Below are positions 37,628-47,668 of a DNA stretch of 64,000 nt, one piece after another. The translations under genes and the position numbers were made by a program. The stretch lies in assembly GCA_017744715.1 (NCBI GenBank), contig JAGIAT010000001.1, positions 1-64,000 of the forward strand. The letters are read 5' to 3'. This DNA comes from Niabella sp. (GTDB lineage Bacteria > Bacteroidota > Bacteroidia > Chitinophagales > Chitinophagaceae). The notes beneath the pieces are model-generated. The model did no database searches. It was not told where the DNA came from and saw nothing but the letters and a program-made list of their open reading frames with translations. How positions within the stretch are numbered: position 1 is the first letter of the stretch; each line of letters starts with the position of its first letter.

Positions 37628-38719
37628 ATGATCAGGCTTTCATTTATTGTATTCAGCATTCAACTCCTTTGTTCCTGGAGTTCCTGTAGTAAACAGGACC
37701 GCCCTGTTGCAAACGATCTTAAACTACAAAAAACAACGCTCACCGGCGAATGGAGTTTTACGTTGGGAGAACGTTCAACCCTTTCCCAGAGCGGGTTTCC
37801 GCCGGGTGATAGCGGCTATTATACAGATGGCGCTGTATCTGTATTAAAACTGGGCAACCAGTACTATGGTTTTTGGGGCCGGTACCGCAATTACAGAACA
37901 GTTGCCAGCTCTCCCTTGCTACAGGATCATTTAAACCACCTGGATCCTGCAACGCCCGTATTCGGGGGTAACCAGCCCAATAACGGAACGTCTAACGGGT
38001 TTAATGATGGTGGCATGTGGTTTATTGGTGTGCGGCAATTAAATGATGGCCGGTTGGCCGGCTTTTTCCATGCTGAAACGCACTGGTATCCCCGCAATAC
38101 ACAGGGCTGGTATGCCTACAAATCTATTGGCGTAGCCTATTCAAGCGATAGTGGCAGATCCTGGGGCGCCCCTTACCAGATCCTGAAGCATGAGTTAAAC
38201 AAGCCCGATACTCCCCGCTGGTCTGGATTGGGAGATGGCGCGGTTATTTATAATCATTTAAACAACAAATACTATTGTTATTACACACCTGCTACCGGCG
38301 TCACCGCCCTCTGTATGGCTTCTTCAACGGATCCCAATGGTTATGTAGGTTCCTGGAAAAAATGGTACAATAATGCATTTTCGGAGCCGGGTCTGGGCGG
38401 CAAGCAAACAGCCATTGCTCCGCTGAGTATGAACCCGGGGTCAAATCCTTCTGTTCACTGGAATACCTATCTGAACAAATTTGTGATGATCTGGCATGGG
38501 TGGGATGGCAAATTGTACATATCTGCCAGTGCCAATGCCGAAGTATGGGAAACCCCGAAGTTATTACTGGAAGACGGTCCCAAGGCCTGGTATCCATCGA
38601 TCATTGGAACCAGCAGTGTTGAAGGCGGACAGGTGATCCAGTTATATTATGCCTATAATTTCCGGCCGGATGGCAGAAGAACCCTGGCGTCCCGTACGAT
38701 CACGTTTCAGCTATTATAA
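37628..38719 (+). CDS. Beta-propeller lipoprotein, candidate exo-acting glycoside hydrolase or lyase
   Basis: A 363-residue lipoprotein (lipobox-like SWSSC, Cys about 20) with repeated strands of a five-bladed propeller. A sialidase-type Asp-box is visible in SSDSGRSWG, with DGAVSVLKLGNQYYGFWGRY and GLGDGAVIYNHLNNKYYCYY blades. The pattern resembles GH43/GH33-like or DUF4185-like proteins, but I cannot fix the family. It sits between the esterase and GH97 genes. Confidence 0.65.
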   Translation: MIRLSFIVFSIQLLCSWSSCSKQDRPVANDLKLQKTTLTGEWSFTLGERSTLSQSGFPPGDSGYYTDGAVSVLKLGNQYYGFWGRYRNYRTVASSPLLQDHLNHLDPATPVFGGNQPNNGTSNGFNDGGMWFIGVRQLNDGRLAGFFHAETHWYPRNTQGWYAYKSIGVAYSSDSGRSWGAPYQILKHELNKPDTPRWSGLGDGAVIYNHLNNKYYCYYTPATGVTALCMASSTDPNGYVGSWKKWYNNAFSEPGLGGKQTAIAPLSMNPGSNPSVHWNTYLNKFVMIWHGWDGKLYISASANAEVWETPKLLLEDGPKAWYPSIIGTSSVEGGQVIQLYYAYNFRPDGRRTLASRTITFQLL

Positions 38720-38728
38720 AAAGAACGA

Positions 38729-40711
38729 GTGACACAAAGAAGTAACATATCACCCGGTCTGAAAAGTGGCAGCTTGTTATACACCGCCGCTACTTTTCAT
38801 GTGCGCCGTATTGCTTTGATCGCCCTACTGCAGCTGCTCCTGTTGCTTCCGGCACCGTTTGCCGGGCAATGCAGTGCACAACCATTGGTGCTCAAAAGTC
38901 CTTCAGGAGCTGTATCTGTTCAGGTAATTAAAAATAATCAGGGGATCTTTTATTCGGTATCAAAAAATGGACGTACGCTCATACAACCGTCTTTACTTGG
39001 CCTTGACATTTCCGGAAAGTCGTTGATAGAAACGGCCAGCCCGTTGAAGCTGGTTAAGACCAGCGATATAAAGGACGCCCTTCAGCTACTCAAAAATAAT
39101 TATACACCAATCCGGGTGGGCTATAAAAAATATGCGGTTCATATGGGACAATCCCTAATCGAATTTGCGGTTTTTGATAACGGCTGTGCCTTCCGCTACC
39201 AGTTGCCACCGGGGAAAGTACATATTACCGGAGAGCAGACCCGCTTTGTTTTGAACGGCGATGAACGCGCCTGGTTTTTTGAGCGCACCAATAGCTGGAA
39301 GCTGAAATCCTATGCCGGGTTGTGGATGCAGACCCGGTCCGATAGTCTGGACAAAATCTCCCCCGGCGGTCCGGTACAGGGCAAGCCGGTAGTGCTACAA
39401 TTAGCGGATAAAAGCTATCTCTTTATTACCGAAGCGGCGTTACAGGGTTATAGCGGCATGCGGTTAAGGGCCGGAGGCAATGCGCTTTCAGTGGATTTTA
39501 CAGAGGAAGCAGAAGGGTTCGATGTGCAGGAACCGCTTTCCTCCTTTACGCCCTGGCGGGTGATTGGTCTTGCAAAGAATTTGAATGAACTGGTGAACCA
39601 TCCGGTGATTGCAACCCTGAATCCGCCTCCCGATCCGGAATTATATAAAGAGCGCAACTACATCAGACCGGGCAGGGCTGTATGGAGCTGGATCACCAAA
39701 GACGACCGGTACCTGGATCCCGGGTTTGAAAAAGAGCTGATCACCGCAGCGGCGGAACTGGGATTTGAATATACGCTGATCGATGACGGGTGGGAACAAA
39801 AATGGGATCATAAATGGCCAGGTTTAAAAAAACTGATCGATTTTGGAAAAACAAAGAAGGTGGGCGTATGGGTATGGAAGGATTCCAAATTTTTAAGGGA
39901 CAGCAATTACCGGAACGCGTTCCTGGATACCTTGCAGCAATTGGGCGTGGCGGGTATCAAGATCGATTTTATGAACAGCGAAGCCAAAGCGCTGATTGAT
40001 TTTGAAACCGGGTTTTTAAAGGCGGCTGCAAAAAGAAAACTGATGGTGAATTTTCACGGATGTCAGACCTCCACGGGGGAGTACCGTACCTACCCGAATG
40101 AATTAACAAGAGAAGGGATCCGGGGAATGGAACTGAACATCATGAATGAACCGTTACCGGCAAGTCACAATGCCGCTTTGCCCTTTACCCGGTTCATAAC
40201 AGGACCAGGAGATTATACCCCGGGACTGTTCTCAAAGAAGGGGCCGACCACCAATGCCCATCAGCTGGCATTGCTGTACCTGATGGAATCGCCGCTTCAG
40301 TGCATTGCAGAAAATCCGCTCACACTTTTAAAAGACCCTCGTTTTACACCCATACTTCCGCTGTTGCGGAAACTGCCGGTTACCTGGGATGAACGGGTGG
40401 TTTTACCCCAAAGCCGGATCGGGGAGCTGGCCATTATCGCCAAAAGAAATGGCCGCGACTGGTATGTGGCGGCTGTGAACGGGCAGGAGCGTGCCATTAC
40501 ACAAACGCTGGACCTGTCGTTTATCGGGGATCTTTCTCAATACAACGGAACGCTTTTCAATGATCAGGATGATGGCTTTTCTTGTGCGGACGTGCATCCG
40601 GAACAGAGGGGTAAAACCACGATCACACTGCAACCTTCCGGCGGGATGGTGCTTTACCTGGAAGCAAAACCGGGAACAGAAAACGGCAGGAATTTAAAGA
40701 AGCATAAATGA
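38729..40711 (+). CDS. Glycoside hydrolase family 97
   Basis: A 660-residue GH97 enzyme (alpha-glucosidase or alpha-galactosidase family). The N-terminal beta-supersandwich (about 45-290) contains FAVFDNGCAFRYQLP, and the TIM-barrel contains PGRAVWSWITKDDRY, YTLIDDGWE, GIKIDFMNSEA and the acidic stretch NELTREGIRGMELN. The Asp in KIDFM is the candidate nucleophile if this is the retaining subgroup. No ATG fits the N-terminus: GTG at 38729 and GTG at 38801 (which starts the signal peptide RRIALIALL) are the options. The stop overlaps the next gene's ATG (ATGA), so the two are coupled. Confidence 0.9.
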   Translation: MTQRSNISPGLKSGSLLYTAATFHVRRIALIALLQLLLLLPAPFAGQCSAQPLVLKSPSGAVSVQVIKNNQGIFYSVSKNGRTLIQPSLLGLDISGKSLIETASPLKLVKTSDIKDALQLLKNNYTPIRVGYKKYAVHMGQSLIEFAVFDNGCAFRYQLPPGKVHITGEQTRFVLNGDERAWFFERTNSWKLKSYAGLWMQTRSDSLDKISPGGPVQGKPVVLQLADKSYLFITEAALQGYSGMRLRAGGNALSVDFTEEAEGFDVQEPLSSFTPWRVIGLAKNLNELVNHPVIATLNPPPDPELYKERNYIRPGRAVWSWITKDDRYLDPGFEKELITAAAELGFEYTLIDDGWEQKWDHKWPGLKKLIDFGKTKKVGVWVWKDSKFLRDSNYRNAFLDTLQQLGVAGIKIDFMNSEAKALIDFETGFLKAAAKRKLMVNFHGCQTSTGEYRTYPNELTREGIRGMELNIMNEPLPASHNAALPFTRFITGPGDYTPGLFSKKGPTTNAHQLALLYLMESPLQCIAENPLTLLKDPRFTPILPLLRKLPVTWDERVVLPQSRIGELAIIAKRNGRDWYVAAVNGQERAITQTLDLSFIGDLSQYNGTLFNDQDDGFSCADVHPEQRGKTTITLQPSGGMVLYLEAKPGTENGRNLKKHK

Positions 40712-43554
40712 CGAAACGGATACATATCACTTTTTTGGTCATCTTTACCGGCATCTTTCCGGTTGTTGCGCAGGTGAAGCTGAGTGGCAACGAGATCCTG
40801 GTGCACTCCGGTGAAAAGACCTATCCGTTTTCGCCCGAGTTTACGGTTTTGTACAGCGAAACGGATCCGGCACTGGCCCTTAAGCCTGCCGGGATTGATA
40901 AGGTTCCTTATAATGTGCCCACCTGGAAAACAGACGCTTCAAAAGCCGATTACCGGCAACAACGCGTTAATGAATCCGTTGCAGGAGATGGGTTTGATGA
41001 TAAGATCCTGCGCAGCAAAAAAGAGGAAAGAACGGCTAATATTTATCATGTCGGCCGGTCCTTAACCATAAAAGCAGACAAGATCCGGGAAAAGGGAGAC
41101 ACGGTATATTTTCATTTTGCAGACCAGGAAGGGTTTTCTTTACAGGCCTGGCTGGTGAAGAATACAGCACCCTATCCTTCTGTTGGCTTTTTACTGACCC
41201 CCAAAAAAGAAGGGTATTACAGTGTTGGATACACCGGGGCTCCGGCGTTTGCAAAACAGCATTCCAAAGAGTCCTGGCAGCCGCTGATCTGGACAGAGAA
41301 GCGTACCCCGGACCGGCCTTATCTTACGCCGGCGTTTATGGCCACCGAACCCACAACATTGGTAAACGATGGGGTTAATTCTTTAGGTGTGTTGGCTCAT
41401 CCGCGGTACCTTCCGTTTCAACCATTGCCGTTGCTGGACAACAGCCAGTTTGGGATCGCGCTGTTAAATCCAAAAGGACAATTGCAGCCCCAGGTCTTTG
41501 CACCCCTGCCCGGCGGATTGCATTCTTTTATGAAGGCAGGGACTTCATTTAGTTTTTCTTTTTATCTGTTGGTTACACCGCACACGATCACGGATACCTA
41601 TGAGGAGATCGCGCGGAATATTTTTGGCTTCAGGGATTACCGGTCCAATGCAACCGTATCGATGAATATGACGCTGGACAATCTTATCGACTACGCCAAA
41701 ACACACTATGCCTGGTTTGTAGACAGCCTGAAGGGGTTTGCCTATTCCACCGATGTTCCGGGAGCTGTAAAAAATGTATCCAGTCTCAACCCGCTGGAGA
41801 TGGCCATTATAAGAGATGATAAAGAGTTGTTTGAGAAACGGGCCTATCCATTGATGGAGTTTATGCTATCGCGTGAGAAATTTTTATTCAGTCTGGACAG
41901 TACGCAAAAGATACAATCCCCCTCCCGCAAACTTAAAGGACCCATTGCCCCGCTATCCGAGTTGGGGGTGCTGCACAGTGTATTTCCGGGAAATGATTAT
42001 TTATATACCACACTGGCAAAAAGGGAGTTTAAAAAAACACGGGTGCGCAACCTGGATGTGGAAGAAAAAGGGGCCAACTGGATCAATGCCCTGTTCCTTT
42101 TTAAAATGACCGGAGATACGGCCTATCTAAATATGAGCCGGAAAATGGCGGATGAATATTTGCAAAACCGGGTAGATAAACGGATGGAGGCCTTTGGAGA
42201 TCCGATGATCAGCACGCATTTTTTCTGGCCTACGTTTACCAATAACTGGTCCGCCCTGCTGGAACTGTATGAGCTCACCAAAGAAGAACGCTATTTAAAA
42301 GCAGCACATGACGGGGCCCGGCATTATGCCCTGTTTACCTGGATGGCACCGGGGATTCCCGACAGTTTGATCACCGTAAACAAAGGCGGTAAGGCGCCGA
42401 TGTACTGGTACCTGAAATCGAAAGGACATCAGCAAATGTATTATCCTGAAGAAAAAGTTCCGGCCTGGCGGGTATCGGAGGTAGGACTTACGCCGGAATC
42501 TTCAGGAACCGCAACCGGGCATCGGGGCATCTTTATGTCCACCTTTGCACCCTGGATGCTGCGTATCGGGTATTATACAAAAGACTATTTCCTGATTCAG
42601 ATCGCAAAAGCGGCGCTGGTTGGCCGTTCTGCCAGCTTTCCCGGGTATCATATGAATACGGAGCGGACTACTGCTTATGAAAAGCCGGACTTTCCGTTGC
42701 ATGAGCACAAGGAGCAAAGCGTAAACTCTTTTCATTACAATCATATTCTTCCGATGGCCTCTCTTTTTATGGATTACCTGGTTTCGGATGCCTATATTAA
42801 AAGCGGCGGAAAGATCAGCTTTCCCAGTGATTACATCGAAGGATATGCCTACCTGCAGAATAAATTTTACGGGCACAAAAAAGGACGTTTTATGGGTTCG
42901 GACCAGGTGCAACTCTGGATGCCGGCGCGCCTGTTAACAATTGGCAATATCGGTTTGAATTATATTGCGGCACGAAAAGAAGACTCCCTATTTATTGCCT
43001 TTGCCAATCAATCCGCACAGTCCGTTCAAACAACGGTTACGGTAAACCCCGCCTGGGCCGCTTTCACTTCGAAGACTATATTAAAGGTGTTTGAATCCGA
43101 AAAAAACCGGCAATTTTTAAAGGATAGCAGTTTCACGGTAACGGTTCCGGCTAACGGTCAGACCGCTGTTGTATTGAAGGGTGTGGCGCTGCAATCAACA
43201 TTCCAGGATCTGCTGTTAAAGCCGGTTACGGATAAAAGTCGCGATTATCTTTCCATACCTGAGGGTCATACAAAAGCAATGTTGTTTAAACTGGGAGGCT
43301 ATGGCCGCCGGTTGTTTGTTTACCTGGAAGACGATGACAATAAATGGAGCCATGTACAGCTTCAGTATCGTATAGGAAAATCAGAACCGGTAACGGTTAT
43401 AAAAAACGGGTATCCGTTTGAATTTACAGTAACGGCAGATCTTCAGCAACCCATCGTGTTTTCGTTGGTGCTGACGGATGTGGATGGAAATATCGTTCAT
43501 ACGAAAGAATATGAACTGGGAATAAATGACAATATCAATCAACGTGAAAAATAG
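40708..43554 (+). CDS. Secreted alpha-toroid protein of unknown family (paralog 3 of 3)
   Basis: A 948-residue protein with a signal peptide (ending VVAQV). An N-terminal beta-rich region is followed by a helical toroid (about 330-740), with NWSALLELYELTKEERYLKAA as one helix pair, then a C-terminal beta domain. It shares WRVSEVGL and GKISFP with the products at 30129 and 32747 and is closest to paralog 2, for example in the stretches after WxVSxVGL and around the HYNHILPMASLFMDYL helix. Its ATG overlaps the stop of GH97 by four bases. Function unknown; a glycan-active enzyme is likely from context. Confidence 0.7.
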   Translation: MTKRIHITFLVIFTGIFPVVAQVKLSGNEILVHSGEKTYPFSPEFTVLYSETDPALALKPAGIDKVPYNVPTWKTDASKADYRQQRVNESVAGDGFDDKILRSKKEERTANIYHVGRSLTIKADKIREKGDTVYFHFADQEGFSLQAWLVKNTAPYPSVGFLLTPKKEGYYSVGYTGAPAFAKQHSKESWQPLIWTEKRTPDRPYLTPAFMATEPTTLVNDGVNSLGVLAHPRYLPFQPLPLLDNSQFGIALLNPKGQLQPQVFAPLPGGLHSFMKAGTSFSFSFYLLVTPHTITDTYEEIARNIFGFRDYRSNATVSMNMTLDNLIDYAKTHYAWFVDSLKGFAYSTDVPGAVKNVSSLNPLEMAIIRDDKELFEKRAYPLMEFMLSREKFLFSLDSTQKIQSPSRKLKGPIAPLSELGVLHSVFPGNDYLYTTLAKREFKKTRVRNLDVEEKGANWINALFLFKMTGDTAYLNMSRKMADEYLQNRVDKRMEAFGDPMISTHFFWPTFTNNWSALLELYELTKEERYLKAAHDGARHYALFTWMAPGIPDSLITVNKGGKAPMYWYLKSKGHQQMYYPEEKVPAWRVSEVGLTPESSGTATGHRGIFMSTFAPWMLRIGYYTKDYFLIQIAKAALVGRSASFPGYHMNTERTTAYEKPDFPLHEHKEQSVNSFHYNHILPMASLFMDYLVSDAYIKSGGKISFPSDYIEGYAYLQNKFYGHKKGRFMGSDQVQLWMPARLLTIGNIGLNYIAARKEDSLFIAFANQSAQSVQTTVTVNPAWAAFTSKTILKVFESEKNRQFLKDSSFTVTVPANGQTAVVLKGVALQSTFQDLLLKPVTDKSRDYLSIPEGHTKAMLFKLGGYGRRLFVYLEDDDNKWSHVQLQYRIGKSEPVTVIKNGYPFEFTVTADLQQPIVFSLVLTDVDGNIVHTKEYELGINDNINQREK

Positions 43555-43559
43555 ATAGC

Positions 43560-45845
43560 ATGATCATTAAAGATGCAGAAACGAAACGGGATCTTAAAAA
43601 AGATATTATTGAAAAAGATCTGGTGATTGTAGGAGGTGGGATGTCGGGCGTATGCGGGGCGATAACGGCGGCACGTCAGGGATTAAAAGTGCTGCTGGTA
43701 CAGGACCGCCCGGTATTGGGAGGCAATGCATCCAGCGAAGTGCGGCTGTGGATCCTGGGAGCTACTTCACATATGGGCAATAACAACCGGTGGAGCCGGG
43801 AAGGCGGACTGATCGATGAAATACTGGTAGAAAATACGTATCGGAATCCGGAAGGCAACCCTGTTATTCTTGATATGATCCTGCTGGATAAAGTAAAGCA
43901 GGAACCGAATATTACATTGTTGTTGAATACGGCTGTATATGATGTGATCAAAGCCGATGTAGATCGTATCTCCGGGCTAAAGGCGTTTTGCAGTCAGAAT
44001 GCCACCGAATATGAATTGAGGGCGCCCCTGTTTTGCGATGCCTCCGGCGACGGGATCGTGGGTTTTCTTTCGGGCGCGGCATTCCGCATGGGTGCCGAAA
44101 CCCGGGAGGAGTTCCAGGAACAAATGGCTCCCAATATCAGTTACGGGGAGCTGCTGGGGCATTCGCTCTATTTTTATACAAAGGATACCGGTAAGCCGGT
44201 AACATTCCACGCGCCTTCCTTTGCAATGGATGTACAAAAAGAAATTCCGCGGTACAAAAGTTTCAATGCAAAAGAGCATGGCTGTAAACTCTGGTGGGTA
44301 GAGTATGGCGGAAGGCTGGATACGGTGCATGATACGGAACAGATCAAATGGGAACTGTGGAAAGTGATCTATGGTGTATGGGATTATATCAAAAATTCAG
44401 GCGAGTTCCCGGAAGCGGCAACCTATACGCTGGAATGGGTGGGCATGATACCGGGCAAACGGGAAAGCCGTCGGTTTGAAGGGGACTATATCTTATCTCA
44501 AAAAGATTTGATTGAACAACGCACCCACCCGGATGCGGTGGCTTACGGCGGATGGTCGATAGACCTGCATCCGGCAGACGGCGTATTCAGTGAGCGTTCT
44601 CCCTGTAACCAGTGGCACAGCAAGGGGCTTTTTCAGATTCCTTATCGTTGTCTCTACAGCAGGAGTATAAAGAACCTGTTTTTGGCCGGGCGCATCATCA
44701 GCGTCAGTCATGTGGCTTTTGGCGCTACCCGGGTAATGGCTACCAGCGCGTATACCGGTCAGGCGGTGGCTGTGGCGGCTGTGCTTTGTGCAAGGCTGCA
44801 GAAAGACCCTCGGGAACTGTTGAAAGCACCGTATATGGCAACACTTCAAAAGGAGCTGATGAAGACCGGTCAGTATATTCCTGGCAAAACATTGCGGGAT
44901 GAAGAAGATCTCGCGCTCAGCAGCACGATTACAGCGAGCTCTTCCCTGAACTTCACCGGGTTTGATCAACGGCAGTTATTGTACAAACCGCTCCATATAT
45001 CGGCAGCGCAACTGGTACCGGTAACTACAGGAGTACTGCCGGTGTTTCGCCTTCCCGTAAAGGCGGCCAGGGCTACCGAACTGATCGTGGAAATCCGCTC
45101 CAGCAGTCGCGTTGGTGGGTTTACACCGGACCAGGTCCTCTTTCACAAAAGCATTTTCCTAAATGAAGGAGCATCGATTATTGAAGTAGATCCCGGTTTA
45201 GAAGTGGACCAGGCGCAATACCTGTTTCTTTGTTTTTTGAAAAATGAAGATGTGGAAATTGCCTACACGACCCAGCGGGTAACAGGGTTGGTGTCTGTTT
45301 TTAACGGGGTCAACAAAGCCGTATCGAATAACGGAAAGCAACAGGCTCCGGAAGGATCGGGAGTGGATACCTTTGAATTCTGGTGCCCGCAGCGGCGGCC
45401 GGAGGGACAGAACCTGGCGCTTCATTTTTTGGAACCGGTATTTACAGCAGGAACAGACAACCTTACTAATGGTGTGGATCGTCCAACCGATCAGCCCAAC
45501 GCCTGGATCGCGGATCCTGCCGATGTGCATCCGTCTGTATCTCTTGACTGGAGCCAGCCACAGCAGATCCGGAAGATTCACCTGGCATTTGATACCGACT
45601 TTGATCATGCGATGGAATCGGTGCTGATGACGCATCCGGAAACGACGATGCCGTTTTGCGTGCAGGATTACCGGGTGGAAGATGAGTGGGGAAAGCTGCT
45701 GTATCAAAAAGAAGGTAACTTTCAAACGCGAAATATAATTGTGCTGGAACAACCGGTTGTTACAAAACAATTAGTCATCCGGATGAAACATCCTTCGGCA
45801 GATGTTCCGGCAGCATTGTTTTCTGTTAGATGTTATGCGGAATAA
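43560..45845 (+). CDS. FAD-dependent oxidoreductase (FAD_oxidored type) with C-terminal beta domain
   Basis: A 761-residue flavoprotein. The dinucleotide-binding motif VIVGGGMSGVCGAI is near residue 20, followed by GGNASSEVRLWILG, typical of FAD_oxidored (PF12831) proteins. The C-terminal portion (about 600-760) looks like a discoidin-like beta domain (PNAWIADPADVHPSVSLDWS). No signal peptide is seen, so it may be cytoplasmic. Its place between a paralog gene and a sugar transporter suggests that it oxidises an imported sugar, but the reaction is unknown. Confidence 0.82.
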   Translation: MIIKDAETKRDLKKDIIEKDLVIVGGGMSGVCGAITAARQGLKVLLVQDRPVLGGNASSEVRLWILGATSHMGNNNRWSREGGLIDEILVENTYRNPEGNPVILDMILLDKVKQEPNITLLLNTAVYDVIKADVDRISGLKAFCSQNATEYELRAPLFCDASGDGIVGFLSGAAFRMGAETREEFQEQMAPNISYGELLGHSLYFYTKDTGKPVTFHAPSFAMDVQKEIPRYKSFNAKEHGCKLWWVEYGGRLDTVHDTEQIKWELWKVIYGVWDYIKNSGEFPEAATYTLEWVGMIPGKRESRRFEGDYILSQKDLIEQRTHPDAVAYGGWSIDLHPADGVFSERSPCNQWHSKGLFQIPYRCLYSRSIKNLFLAGRIISVSHVAFGATRVMATSAYTGQAVAVAAVLCARLQKDPRELLKAPYMATLQKELMKTGQYIPGKTLRDEEDLALSSTITASSSLNFTGFDQRQLLYKPLHISAAQLVPVTTGVLPVFRLPVKAARATELIVEIRSSSRVGGFTPDQVLFHKSIFLNEGASIIEVDPGLEVDQAQYLFLCFLKNEDVEIAYTTQRVTGLVSVFNGVNKAVSNNGKQQAPEGSGVDTFEFWCPQRRPEGQNLALHFLEPVFTAGTDNLTNGVDRPTDQPNAWIADPADVHPSVSLDWSQPQQIRKIHLAFDTDFDHAMESVLMTHPETTMPFCVQDYRVEDEWGKLLYQKEGNFQTRNIIVLEQPVVTKQLVIRMKHPSADVPAALFSVRCYAE

Positions 45846-45991
45846 ATGAACTGTGACCGTTGTACAACGTAAGAAAAGTGTATAGCAGTACCGGAGTTGA
45901 AGGGTGCGACGCAACAAAGTATAATAGTAGTGCTGCTGCCGGGCATATAAAAAATATAGTAGTAACAGGTGCTAAAAAATAGTTTAATAGC

Positions 45992-47668
45992 ATGATAGAT
46001 ACAATAGTGGTGATCGTATTTTCTGTTTTTATTTTGTTGGTGGGGATTAGCTTTTCCCGCACCGGCAGAAACCTGAAGTCTTTTTTTGCGGGGGGAGAGG
46101 CTGTTCCCTGGTTCATTGGCGGATTATCATTGTTCATGAGTTTTTTCTCCGCCGGAACCTTTGTTGCCTGGGGTGCCATTGCCTACCAGCATGGATGGGT
46201 GGCGGTCACCATACAATGGACGATGTGCATCGGTGCGCTGGTTACAGGGTTGTACCTGGCGCCCAAATGGAAGGCCACCGGCAACCTTACAGCCGCGGAA
46301 TTTATCAAGATGCGGCTGGGCACCAGGGTTCAAAAAAGCTATATCTATATTTTTACGGTTGTATCGGTATTTATCAAAGGGTCCGTATTGTATTCTGTTG
46401 CCAAGCTGGTGTCTGCTTCGCTGGGTTACCCGTTGATTCCCGTTACGGTTATACTGGGCATCCTGATGATTTCGTATACCGCGGTTGGCGGACTCTGGGC
46501 GGTGATGGTAACGGATATCTTGCAGTTTGTGGTATTAACGGCAGCTGTGCTGATCATCCTGCCCCTGGTGTTTCATGAAACAGGCGGCGTGCAGCAGTTT
46601 ATTGATAAAGCACCCGATCATTTCTTTAACCTGGTGAATGGAGAATACAGCTGGGGATTCATTTTTGCATTTGCACTCTATCATATATTTTACATCGGTG
46701 GTAACTGGACTTTTGTGCAGCGGTATACCAGTGTGGATAGTCCTAAAAGCGCTTCGAAAGTGGCGTATTTATTTGCGGGGCTTTATATCTTAAGTCCCAT
46801 TATCTGGATGTTACCACCGATGGCCTACCAGGTGATCCATCCCGGTATGTCCGGCCTGGATGCGGAGAATGCCTATATCATGGTTTGTAAACAGGTATTG
46901 CCGGCGGGGTTGCTGGGACTGATGTTAACGGGTATGTATTTTTCCACTTCTGCATCTGCAAATACAGCGTTAAACGTGGTATCTGCCGTATTTACCAATG
47001 ATATTTATAAAGGGTCTATCAACCCGCAGGCCTCCGATAAAAAGCTGATGTTTGTGGCACGGGCTTCTTCCTGGTTTTTTGGAATTTTTATGATCCTGAT
47101 CGCTATGGGGGTTCCCTATATTGGAGGTATTGTGGAATTTACACTAAGTGTGGGGGCCATTACCGGCGGACCGCTGTTACTGCCGCCCATCTGGGCGCTG
47201 TTCTCCAAAAGATTATCGGGAAAGGTCACTATCTATATTACGATCCTGAGTCTTGCGGTGAACCTCCTGTTTAAAATGGTGATCCCCCTGATCAATCATT
47301 ATAAACTATCAAGGGCCAATGAAATGTTGCTAGGAGTGTTATTGCCGTTGATCGCTCTTGCTGTTTATGAGTGGATCGCTGCGCGGAAAAAGCAGGTGAG
47401 TACCGACTACCTGCAATACCAGGAGTATAGGCAACACAAGAAAAAGGAGGCGACTGTAATGGATGAAGAAGAAGCCCGGCTGGTGAAGGCGCAAAACGTT
47501 TTTGGGTTAAAGATGATCGCCTTTTCGCTGGCGTTTATGGCCATACTAATGTTGGTACTGGCACTGATCACCTCAAAAGGCAGCGCATTGGTTGGCACTA
47601 TTGCGTTGCTGATCCTGGCCGGGGCATTGATTCCCTGGCGGGCGGCAAGAAAAGGGAAGGGTAATTGA
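45992..47668 (+). CDS. Sodium:solute symporter (SSS family)
   Basis: A 558-residue inner-membrane protein with about 13 hydrophobic segments. The N-terminal VVIVFSVFILLVGISFSR, the segment LKSFFAGGEAVPWFIGGLSLFMSFFSAGTF, and LMLTGMYFSTSASANTALNVVSA (the Na+-site region) are characteristic of the SSS family. It probably imports the monosaccharide or uronate released by the locus. It lies 146 bp after the oxidoreductase and directly before the hairpin array, where the co-directional locus is interrupted. Confidence 0.92.
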   Translation: MIDTIVVIVFSVFILLVGISFSRTGRNLKSFFAGGEAVPWFIGGLSLFMSFFSAGTFVAWGAIAYQHGWVAVTIQWTMCIGALVTGLYLAPKWKATGNLTAAEFIKMRLGTRVQKSYIYIFTVVSVFIKGSVLYSVAKLVSASLGYPLIPVTVILGILMISYTAVGGLWAVMVTDILQFVVLTAAVLIILPLVFHETGGVQQFIDKAPDHFFNLVNGEYSWGFIFAFALYHIFYIGGNWTFVQRYTSVDSPKSASKVAYLFAGLYILSPIIWMLPPMAYQVIHPGMSGLDAENAYIMVCKQVLPAGLLGLMLTGMYFSTSASANTALNVVSAVFTNDIYKGSINPQASDKKLMFVARASSWFFGIFMILIAMGVPYIGGIVEFTLSVGAITGGPLLLPPIWALFSKRLSGKVTIYITILSLAVNLLFKMVIPLINHYKLSRANEMLLGVLLPLIALAVYEWIAARKKQVSTDYLQYQEYRQHKKKEATVMDEEEARLVKAQNVFGLKMIAFSLAFMAILMLVLALITSKGSALVGTIALLILAGALIPWRAARKGKGN

